This document shows positions 1 through 8,628 of a DNA stretch of 26,230 nucleotides, in pieces. The stretch is from NCBI GenBank assembly GCA_034696485.1, contig JAQIWT010000242.1, positions 1-26,230 of the forward strand. Reading direction: 5' to 3'. This DNA comes from Isohypsibius dastychi (taxonomy: Eukaryota > Tardigrada > Eutardigrada > Parachela > Isohypsibiidae). Under the pieces are notes generated by a model that had not been told where the DNA came from, did not search any database, and worked only from the letters and a program-made list of their open reading frames with translations. The stretch's first letter is position 1. Each line of letters opens with the position of its first letter. The translations under genes and the position numbers were made by a program.

Positions 1-605
1 GGGGACGGTATATTCAGGAACCTTCGAGGGTTCCTTGAATATCAAAAAAGCGCATTGGTTTTTTGCTGGTATATTTTTCAGTTGTTACGAGATCGAAAAA
101 CTGAAAGGTCACCAGTCGGATTTGGTGACGACAGTGGCCCTCGCTATATGGGATTTGTTGTGGTTTTACTTGCTATATGGGACTACCAAACTCGTCCCAT
201 ATAGTCAGGGAATGGCGTATCTCACAGTAAAGTCTAAAAGTCCCTCCTGAAATGCATTTCCGAAGTACAAATTAATTACCCGTCACGTTCATGCCCTCAT
301 ACATACTTCCGTGAATCCGTGAACTAGGGTGTTAGACAAAGGCCCATTTCATAGGCCAGTGCAAACACACCGAATCCAATGGAATGTATCATAGCTGGTA
401 CGCGTCTCAGTATCGTCGCCGTACTGCCATCCTCGCAGTACTTTGTAAAAAGTAGCGTCGTGGCATTTACCGGTTCGCTGTTTAAACGTACCGACATAGC
501 AGTTTGATCGTCGTAAAATGGACTGGCTGCGTCGCTTTGCGGTAAGTGTCTTGAAAGCGACACGGAATTATGCAGTGGTTTCAGTTATACAATCTGACCA
601 TTTAG
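1..605. other. 5' flank with no supported gene
   Basis: I see no convincing coding exon here. The short open frames match nothing I recognise. An imperfect inverted repeat at 11-41 (TATTCAGGAACC, 5-6 nt loop, GGTTCCTTGAATA) could form a hairpin. The motif GCTATATGGGA occurs twice near 143-181, and its reverse complement TCCCATATAG lies near 195-204. The missing N-terminal exon of the SLC6 gene should lie here or further upstream, because the first recognisable SLC6 exon has no in-frame ATG and opens at an AG (604-605). Confidence 0.5.
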
Positions 606-3573
606 CCAACCTGGGCACCCCAAGCGAAGATCATAATCACCGGAAAAACACTTCAAGATGGGTCAGCTAATCAATCTTTCGATGACGGAAACCTGAAGGA
701 ATCATGTCAACCAGAACGTGGTCAATGGGGAAGCCGTGCAGAATTCTTCCTATCCTGCGTCGGTCTATCAGTTGGACTTGGAAATGTCTGGCGATTCCCT
801 TACCTAGCTTATCAAAATGGCGGAGGTATGCTTCTCATAATTTTCGAAATTGACCTCTGTTAGGCGAAAATTGTCAAGGTTGAAAAAAAAATTGTCAAAA
901 TTGTCATCCTTTTCCTGGTCGGCAAGCCACTCTACTTGATGGAGTTGGCACTTGGTCAATATGCAAGTCTGGGGCCTTGGACCGCATTTCGGCGCATGTG
1001 CCCAATCTTCAGCGGTCTCGGTGTTGCAATGTGCGTCTGTGGCCTGATCGGCTGTATTTGCTATAGTACGTAGTCCACTTACTTTACTGACCAATAACCC
1101 GTTAAACACTGTTTATTCAGACGTGATCATGTCATACACTATATTCTACATGGCAGCTGTATGCAAATCCATGTTTCTCGGACTACCCTTACCATGGGAC
1201 ACATGTGATCCAGAATGGGCTGATTATCGATGCTTCGTACGGGGAACCGCATCGTTGGCAGTAATTGAAACATTGTACAGTGTACCTGTTCTGGAATTCA
1301 AGTCCAACTTTGTCGAAGATGTGAGGATGCAGCCAAGTCCAGAACAGTATTTCAATAGGTCAGCAGAACAATGTGACTTGGCGTCTGAACGTTGACCGTT
1401 TTTCTCTGAATTGCAGATATGTGTTGCAAATGGACACAGCTGGAATGAATTATTCGCTTGAGCAACCTGGACCGGTCATCTGGCAGCTTTGTTTGTGAGT
1501 CAAGGGATTAGAGATCAAGTGCGAACCTAGAATCTGATGGTTTTGTCTTGCGGTAGGTGTCTGCTTTTCTGCTGGTTGGTCGTATACCTTTGTCTGGTCA
1601 AGGTAAGGAAATCTTGTCACATTTGTGTCGCAGTGATTGATGATACACTGCAAGGGTACCTCCAGGGTATCGAGAGCTCGGGAAAAGTCGTTTATTTCAC
1701 CGGTGAGTTTTTATCTGAGAAATCCAGAGTCACGTTTAAAATTACGGTCGTCTTCCACTGTAGCTACATTACCGTACGTGATTCTGTTGATACTCATGGT
1801 ACGAGGAGTGTTGTTGGATGGAGCTATAGATGGCATCATATATATATGTTCAAACCACAGTGGAATCGCTTGTTGGAGATTGGAGTAAGAGGTCAACTCA
1901 TTTTCAGAAATAATTTTTATTAAACTTCTCCGCTGAGTGAACCTGACACTATTCGAGAACCAGATCTCGCTAATGGTGTGTCCCATGTAGGTATGGCGCA
2001 GCGCGGCATCTCAAGTCTTCTACTCGCTCTCCGTCTCTGGTGGCGGTCTGATCATGTTCGGCTCATACAACAAATTCCATCTGAAAGTCTACCAGTAAGC
2101 TTCCTATCCCATGGGTCACTCGTTCATCAAAAATAAGTGCCACTCGCACATGATTTTCCAGAGACGCCATGATAGTGTGTATTCTTGACACTGCAACAAG
2201 CATAATCGCCGGAATTGTCATTTTCTCCGTAAGTCGTTCTACTGCTTCAGTATTTACAAGTCGACCTCACCCTCTCTGTAGGTTCTCGGAAACCTGGCTC
2301 TGCAGCTCGATGTCCCAATTGCCACGGTATCTCAAGGAGGTATGCCTCGATGTTTCAAAGTCACCAGCATCCCGTATAGAAAACCGATCTTCCAGGACAA
2401 GGTTTGGCATTTGTGGCATACCCTGAAGCTCTTTCCAGGCTCCCCCTACCCCACCTATGGGCTATACTCTTCTTCTTTATGTTCGTTGATTGACATCCTG
2501 TACACTCCGATGCACTTCACTGTGAATAGTTCCCATTCAGGCTGTTTATCCTTGGTTTGGACTCTCAGGTTGGTGAGGTGACCTTTCACAGATAAAGCTA
2601 GAATTACATGCTTTGATTCCCAGTTTGGGTCAATGGAAACCATCCTGACTGCTGTCTATGATGAATACCCACACTTCAGAGCTCGGAAGCCACTCGTGAC
2701 AGGGCTTGCGTGTATCTTCTGCTTCATCCTTGCACTGCCTTGCCTGACTCATGTAATCGATGCATTCTATAGTATGACTTTGTGAATTCTCATACATGTT
2801 TCTACAGGGTGGAATATACGTGAGTCGTTTAACAAGAAGCAAACTTGACTCATGACTTCTTGAACTTTTACCTGAAAGGTCATCGATCTTATGGACACTT
2901 ACGGTATCGTTGGTTTTTTCCATAACTGACATCGGACCCAATGATTGTTTTGAAGGCGGTGGGTTTGCTGTGACGCTGATCGCATTCTTTGAGATTGTCG
3001 CTGTATTCTGGGTGTATGGGATGCGGCGTCTGATGGACAATATCCAGCTGATGATGCAATACGTACCGTCATTATATTTTCGCTGCTGTTGGCTTATCAT
3101 CGCGCCACTTGTCCTCCTTGTAATACTTACGATGCTTCCAAATGAATTTTGAATAATTCTTTGTCATTAAGTACATTTTCATTTATTCACTGGTCGACTA
3201 CAAGCCGTTCACCACCACTGGGAACTATCCAGTTTGGGGAGACGTCATTGGTCAGTCCGCCCTTCACAATTTTGTTTATATGCGGTTCAGATTGATGTTT
3301 TATAGGCTGGATGTTGGCGCTTGTCTCAGTACTTCAGATACCAGTTTGGGCAATCATAGTTGTGAGCAACCAGACCGGGTCTGTGATAGAGGTAAAATTT
3401 TCTGTAACTAAAGTTCGGTTTAACGTCAATTTCGGATCCAGAAAATCCGAATGGCATCGTTGCCGACGAAAGAGTGGGGACCAGCTAAGGAAGCAGATAA
3501 AGCGGAAGAGCTTTTGACTGCTTACACCAACCATTCCGCTTCTATTGCTCTTGGTGCCCTGGTCAGCTCATGA
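606..3573 (+). CDS. SLC6 neurotransmitter/amino-acid transporter gene, N-terminus missing, probably disrupted
   Basis: Sodium- and chloride-coupled symporter of the plasma membrane, normally 12 TM segments; the substrate cannot be told. Exons read: 606-825, ~864-1065, 1121-1358, 1417-1494, 1557-1602, 1666-1702, 1764-1884, 1991-2094, 2162-2228, 2282-2339, 2396-2480, 2541-2568, 2624-2752, 2808-2819, 2879-2903, 2956-3119, 3172-3250, 3306-3391, 3442-3573. Signatures in order: [12 protein letters not shown] (TM1), [14 protein letters not shown] (TM2), a two-Cys outer loop, [15 protein letters not shown] after TM6, [14 protein letters not shown] (TM8), KEWGPA near the end. About 630 residues, a normal family length. 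Phases agree across all junctions except two. After TM1 (NGGG) the next block does not join in frame and the usual AFLIPYF is replaced by AAAATTGTCA-like repeats. Exon 1764-1884 is 2 nt longer than its copy at 13933-14051, in an AT run near 1838-1848, which shifts frame. No in-frame start is visible. Family is certain; function is doubtful. Confidence 0.88.
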
Positions 3574-4446
3574 TAAGACTATATTCCAGCTTAGCATATC
3601 TTTCGAAGCACTCTTTCTGGACTACAGCATACCTAATCTAAAAGTGGAGGTATACTGTGTTTTTGTTAATTGGATTTTGGCCCATGAGTCACGGAAATCA
3701 AACGAAATCAATGTGACATCTTCGGTATTTGTTCCAGTCTTCGGTATCTGTTTTCCCGTGGAGACTAAGAATATCGGTGATCACAGGTTGGCTCTGTCAC
3801 GGATGCGATACAAGGTACACAAAACGAGAGAAACCTTTGCAATACTGTATGCACATTTCACCAACAATTCGAATAAGATAGCGGGTTTGACCATCGGACG
3901 TCTGAATCATCCACAATATCCACCTCCCAGACCGAACCGTATCGAAAAGCCGCAACGGTGCTCGTTCGTGAAACCCGAAATCCGGTTAACGTGAAAGAGA
4001 CAACAAGTTGCAGAATGATCGTCATTTCTAAGCCTGGCTGTTTGACCCTCCAGATCACACACGATCTCATCTTCGGAATGAAATCAGAAGGCAGTCTACA
4101 TACCCAGTCTATAACGTTTTGCACACAAACCAACAATCTTTCAGCTAACTGAACATTGCAATCCACACCTACATTTCACATCTTTGACATTTATAGCTAT
4201 TTTGACTGTTCACGCTTGTTTGAATTACTGTACAAAGTTGTGGGCTGTAGGGAAGTGAACGCATGTGAGCTAACCTGGTTCGTAATATTATTGGCGATTA
4301 CTGCGTGAGTAATTGTTAAACGCAAGGCAGTACAGTATATCCTGTTTCTATCATATCTTTTCGCTTCAAGGTCGGCCAAATATTCTAAACTTTGCAACTT
4401 GGAACTTATCGCAAATCAACGCCATAGTCGTTCTGATTCCCCGTCT
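3574..4446. other. Intergenic, nothing recognised
   Basis: This stretch follows the SLC6 stop codon. A 149-codon open frame (3545-3994) starts inside the last SLC6 exon in another frame and shows no family signature, membrane pattern or duplicate elsewhere in the window. I treat it as chance. No repeat or RNA gene is evident. Confidence 0.5.
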
Positions 4447-4887
4447 TTTCGGTGTGGGGTTTTCTGTGTGGGTCAGTTTCGGTGGCGTCATTTGGCAGTA
4501 TGACGTTTTGGGTGAACGTCAAACCGGAATGCTACACAATGGGTGAAACTAAATGGGAGTGGACAACTTGGAGGGGTGGCATTCAGGGTTGAGACCTATA
4601 ATAACGCTGGTATTCTTGGTTTTCTGTGGCGTTTCTCGAGGTATTACGTTGAATGTTTGAAAATCAGTTTACCAGTCGGTTGTTTTGAGTAAGTACGGCA
4701 TCTTCGTCGTGGCCATATTTGTTGAGTCTCGGGAATTGATAGTTTTCGATAAAATGAATGAAACCGAAATTACTGCCTCCCAGTTGACGCCACCGAATTT
4801 CCGACAAACACCTAATTGACTCACCGAGATGACCCAACACCCATTTGACGCCACCGAAATGACGCCACCCAAAAAACCGCTCCGAAA
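4447..4887. repeat. Fold-back / MITE-like inverted repeat
   Basis: The left arm (about 4447-4497) reads TTTCGGTGTGGGGTTTTCTG, then GGTGGCGTCATTT. The reverse complement of the right arm (about 4840-4887) reads TTTCGGAGCGGTTTTTTGGG, then TGGCGTCATTTCGGTGG. The arms are imperfect inverted copies. The right half also repeats TGACGCCACCGAA-like units, near 4786, 4848 and 4860. There is no long open frame, so a non-autonomous element is likely. I could not define a clean target duplication, so the superfamily stays open. Confidence 0.5.
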
Positions 4888-4930
4888 TAGCGGGACACGG
4901 TCGTACTTTATAAAGTCTTATTGATCTACA

Positions 4931-5165
4931 CATCTCATCCTCAAACATGATAATATTTGTCAACTTTTGGAATGCTATCGTCAGGTCTAGATCATTCCTG
5001 CGTTTTCACCATAAATTAGCTCTTCTTATCATGTCTCAGTGTTTGATCACTTGAGCAAATTTGGCTTCATAAACCTTCCATCGCCGCACCTCATTCGCAT
5101 TGAAAATCAACGTAGGAAAGCTGAACGGAATTTTGCCTCACGCGTATTTTGCAACTTTTAGCAGG
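4931..5165 (+). promoter_or_regulatory. Upstream block shared by four-TM copies A, E and F (copy A instance)
   Basis: The same string of short motifs, CATGATAATATTT, CACCATAAATTAGC, TATCATGTCTCA, ATCGCCGCACCT and GAAAATCAACG, precedes copies A (4931-5165) and E (16311-16552). Most of it also precedes copy F (18143-18339). Conservation outside the reading frame suggests promoter plus 5' UTR inherited with the duplicated unit. A pyrimidine stretch ending in TTTTAG lies a few bases before the ATG and could be a 3' splice site. No canonical TATA box can be assigned with confidence. Confidence 0.5.
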
Positions 5166-6181
5166 ATGTGTTCCCTATTATGCCGAGTGCAGGCTGTGGC
5201 GATCTATAACATCGTATGCATTCTTTCTTATTATGATTCTGCGAATCACAAGGTTTGCTTCTAGACCATGGGAAGTCTGGCCCTTGTTAACGCCATAATG
5301 GGAGTGATCACTGGTCGTCCGACAGGCACCCTTGTCGGAGCAACAATCGTACTCGCCGCTGGAATACTTCTCTTGATCGGTGTTAAAAAGGTCGCCAGAT
5401 TTATTGATTTTACAGCAAGGTGTGATTTCATTGTGTTCAATCTGTAGAACAACCGTGGCATGATCACTGCTTGGCTGGTCATCACCGTAATCATGGCTAT
5501 ATTAGCAGTGGGTGCACTATGCTTCTTTATATACATAATCATCGGACTAGATAGCGCGGTATGTTCGGTTTTGTTTACCAACTTTTTGACGAATAAGATT
5601 TAGCGTGAAATGTTTAAGGTGTCAAGCAGCGATAATGGCGTGATCGCTGGTGGTGCTAAAACGTCGATGGAGGCTGCTAAACTTATCACCGCTATTATGC
5701 TTGGAGTCATTCTGTTCCATTTGCTCATCATGGTAATAGACTTAATTTGAACTTGAAATGTATAAAAAATCGAGGAGGAACGGAATTAACAGACGTCCGC
5801 CCAACTATGGATGTACAACCTGCAATGAATCTCGGATTGGTCGATTTATTTAACGCAGATCTTATTAAACAAGTGTGCAGAGATCAGATAATATCATCTC
5901 CACTCACCCTCGCCCCCAGTCTCAGAGCAAACAGAATTGGCTCTGCCTGTGTCACAAAAATATGTTACTTGATTACCTTACAGTTCACCAATAATTACGA
6001 TATTTATTTGCAGGCTGCATGCATTAGTACAGTCATTCAATACCGCAAGCAGGTTATCATTCTGGCCATATTACAGCAAGTGGTCCCCATCGAGAATTCG
6101 TCGTTGTTGCAAATGACCAGTACAAAGCGTAGTACAGTCATTGAAGGCAGCGACAGCTGTTGTTATGAGGGGCGCGATTGA
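5166..6181 (+). CDS. Four-TM small membrane protein, array copy A (frameshifted tail)
   Basis: First copy of the tandem family. Exons: 5166-5213 (MCSLLCRVQAVAIYNI), 5265-5390, 5448-5558 (begins NNRGMITAW), 5619-5732, and 6014 to the stop at 6181. The first four are multiples of 3 with phase-0 introns. Hydrophobic segments fall in exon 1/2, late exon 2, exon 3 (about 25 residues) and exon 4/5, giving four TMs with both ends likely inside. Exon 5 starts AACISTVIQYR like its paralogues, but a 1-nt and a 3-nt deletion relative to copy F shift the frame, so the conserved GDPxGEFV tail is lost and an unrelated tail of about 45 residues follows. Position 2 is Cys, not Gly as in copies B-F. The family is unnamed to me. 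Exon 3 (NNRG/NNPR...AW) loosely recalls small arthropod four-TM proteins such as the DUF4728 group; that link is weak. Either a diverged gene or an early pseudogene. Confidence 0.72.
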
Positions 6182-6550
6182 AGACTGGCTGGGCTCGACA
6201 TTTTACCGTGTATTCTGGTGGTTTTGTTGTTGTTTCCGTTCGGGGTGGGTACATTCTCTGTCATTCTCTTATGCTCGTCCGGTTTGCGGTACTTTTGCTA
6301 GAATTCAGAGTCAAATCTTGTTCTCAGTCTTTTGAACGACGTGGCTATGTTCTTGATTTGTGTGATGGTAAGGAAATTTGTAATTGTGGCCAGCATCGCA
6401 GAGAAAAACAATCTTTCAAGATGATGTTGTCTCTAGAATTTATGTGGTGATACAGCACAGTCTTCAACTCGTGGGTTGCCTTGTTGGTACTTATACGCGA
6501 ATGGCAAACCCACCGGGTCAGAAGCTTTCTGATTCAACCCCTGTGGCACC

Positions 6551-6624
6551 GTGGTCACTCGACAGGCATCTTTGTCGGTGCTGCAATCACACTGGTGGCC
6601 GGAATCCTTCTCTTGGTCGGAATA
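6551..6624 (+). pseudogene. Stray exon-2 fragment of the four-TM family
   Basis: It translates as STGIFVGAAITLVAGILLLV, matching the second half of exon 2 of copies A and F (GTLVGATIVLAAGILLLIG in A). It has no exon 1 and no donor, and runs straight into an SLC6 exon at about 6621-6625 in a different frame. It is a recombination relic and cannot make a fusion protein. Confidence 0.7.
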
Positions 6625-7165
6625 TCCAGCTGATGATGCAATACGTACCGTCATTATATTATCGTTGCTGCTGGCTGATCATCGCGCCACTTGTCCTCCT
6701 GGTGATTCTCACAAACAATCTTCCAACTAACTCTTTGTCATTCAGTACATTTTCATTTATTCACTGGACGATTACAAACCGTTCACAACCACCGGGCTTT
6801 ATCCAGTCTGGGGAGACGTCGTCGGTCAGTCCGCCCTTCACATATTCGTTCAACGCCGTTCAATTTGGGGTTTTATAGGCTGGATGTTGGCGCTTGTCTC
6901 GGGACTTCAGATACCAATTTAGGCAATTATAGTTGTGAGCAAACAGACCGGGTCTGTGATGGAGATAAAATTTTCTGAAACTAAAGTTTAATTTAACGTC
7001 AATTTTGGATCCAGAAAATCCGAATGGCATCATTGCCGACGAAAGAGTGGGGACCAGCTAGGGAAGCAGATAAAGCGGAAGAGCTTCTGACCGCTGATAT
7101 CAGCCCCTCCACTGCCATCGCTCTCGGTGCCATGAGTAATTCATGGCAAAACTACAGACCACCTA

Positions 7166-7173
7166 CATCACAC
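7166..7173. repeat. 8-bp target-site duplication, left copy
   Basis: CATCACAC at 7166-7173 is repeated exactly at 7536-7543 on the other side of the inserted element. An 8-bp duplication is typical of hAT transposons. Confidence 0.85.
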
Positions 7174-7535
7174 CAAGGGTGTATTTAGGTTCAAAACTGT
7201 ATGGGGCCAGCTGAAAATAGATCTTGTATGGGGCCGTATGTGTACGCTTATGTGGGGCCAGGAATTAAAAATTTGCTGGCCCCATGGGGCTGAAGTTCAA
7301 TTTTTTAGGCCCCATGGGGCCAAAATGGACCAATTTTGGCCAAAAAACGTGTTTTTCTGCAATTTTCGGGGTTTTTTGCCGAAAATTTCTTTACTTGGGG
7401 CCAAAAAACTCAGTTTCTGTATGGGGCCAACAGTGTGGGGCCAAAAATAATTTCTTATATGGGGCCAAGTGTTTGGGGCCAGAAAAATCTTATATGGGGC
7501 CATGGCCGCTGGCCCCTCCCCTAAATACACCCTTG
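7174..7535 (+). mobile_element. Non-autonomous hAT-like element, copy 1 (complete)
   Basis: It is 362 bp long. It starts CAAGGGTGTATTTAGG and ends CCTAAATACACCCTTG, which are perfect inverted termini, and is flanked by exact 8-bp duplications. The interior carries about eleven GGGGCC units, often as TATGGGGCC, and has no transposase, so it depends on an enzyme made elsewhere. Superfamily assignment rests on the 8-bp duplication and the CA(A/G)GG-type ends. Two relatives lie at 10526-10816 and 26138 to the end, both in the opposite orientation. Confidence 0.85.
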
Positions 7536-7573
7536 CATCACACGTGTCTTCTAAAGCCCCTTTCTCGATCTAG

Positions 7574-8104
7574 TCCTAACAAATCTTGATTGCGTGTTCG
7601 CACTCGATTGATGTGCACGGAAATCAGCTGAATTCAATATGACTTGAACATTTCGGTGTTTCGTTCGGGTCAGGTTCAAGTTTTTTTGTGGTGAATCGAC
7701 CACAATGTCTACTCGGAGAATTGAAAATGCATGGTTGAACGTCGTACGAAGTTTCTGAGTACTTCTCTGTTCGTACATTACTGACCTTTTGTGACGTATT
7801 TTTGTCACATAGAATGAATTCGTCAAACCAGTGAGAACTGAGAATTCTGTTCATCATGTGATGGCTCCGTATCATTGTCAAAGGTGATCCTGCATAAGGA
7901 GCTGGAATGCACTTGCGGTTGAAAGGCTTTCTGACGCAATGGCTTTCTTCAGAGGTGCCTCAAGGGGCTTGTTGCAGTAGCACTGCGCCGACGCCACTTC
8001 AACCGGCAGGGTTCACGAAAGTTTTCGTTGTCTCGGAATAGTTAATAAGTTTCTAACTTAGTTCTTTACTTAATAAGTTACTATCGTTAATAAGTTCTTC
8101 TGAT
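7574..8104. other. Gene-free stretch
   Basis: I recognise no gene. Open frames on the minus strand (7551-7881) have no family pattern. Around 8038-8110 the motif TTAATAAGTT / GATAAGTTTTT recurs several times as a short AT-rich degenerate repeat, just before the upstream block shared by copies B and C. Confidence 0.45.
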
Positions 8105-8628
8105 AAGTTTTTGAATAGCGCTGGACAACTTGTATTTTATTGATCTCGCAAGACACATTCTTTGTCATGAGATGTGAATATATAGTGAACTTAAAAAACA
8201 TGAACATGTTAATCATTAGTTGGTGGCCCAAAAAAATGCACGATACGAAGAGGTGAAATGCATTTGCTGTTGAGAAGCCTGGCTACCTCTAGTTAACCTA
8301 GAGTCCAAAGAGTAGAAAAAAGAGTAATGGTGAGGAGAATGACGCACGGAATTGAGAGACCACAACATTGCTCCGTTTGTCTGCATACAATAAGACTGAG
8401 CGGGTGTAATTTCACCATACCTGAATGTTGTCAATTTATGTCACGAAGAACCCAGGCGGCACGATTAAGGCTGACTTATTTTCGTCTCTGCGCCCGGCTG
8501 ACGCTGGTTTCTGGATGAAGTCGCACTGTATTGTACCCAGCCTAAAACGTTCTGTACACAAAAATTTAGGTTCATTTTGCATACAAGTCGTTTATTCACT
8601 CGAATTCCCAACCTCTCCCAGTCGTCAG
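8105..8628 (+). promoter_or_regulatory. Upstream block shared by four-TM copies B and C (copy B instance)
   Basis: About 520 bp before copy B is closely similar to 11267-11812 before copy C. Shared motifs include GTGAAATGCA(T/G)TTGCTGTTGAGAA, GGAATTGAGAGACCACAAC and CGCCCGGCTGACGCT. It is unrelated to the block before A, E and F, so the two subfamilies probably have different control regions. A fragment of the same block precedes relic G near 21478-21540. Confidence 0.55.

Larger units (their letters stand above)
6625..7573 (+). pseudogene. Truncated SLC6 copy (C-terminal exons), broken and carrying a hAT-like insertion
   Basis: This is a partial duplicate of the last SLC6 exons: ~6625-6701 (starts [13 protein letters not shown]), 6746-6824 (YIFIYSLDDYKPF), 6879-~6964, and 7015 onward ([17 protein letters not shown]). 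Upstream exons are absent. Three lesions: a TGG-to-TAG stop at 6920-6922 (IPVWA in the first locus), loss of the donor that is GTAAAA at 3392 (here ATAAAA), and an inserted element at 7174-7535 in the final exon. Ignoring the element and one target-duplication copy, the last exon continues in frame to a TAG at 7571-7573 and is longer than in the first locus. Confidence 0.85.

Noticed and set aside
3545-3994. 149-codon open frame after the SLC6 gene
   Set aside because: It begins inside the last SLC6 exon in another frame, has no family pattern or duplicate, and shows no sign of selection.
6384-6878. 164-codon open frame that seems to fuse a novel N-terminus to SLC6
   Set aside because: The four-TM part is read in the wrong frame, and only the SLC6 exon part is meaningful. 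It is a by-product of a recombination joint.
7174-7535. GGGGCC repeats as a CRISPR array or simple satellite
   Set aside because: Spacing is irregular, termini are inverted and target duplications are present, so a transposon explains it.
7238-7589. Overlapping open frames on both strands with repeated GPK/WGQ units
   Set aside because: They are translations of the GGGGCC repeats inside the hAT-like element, not proteins.
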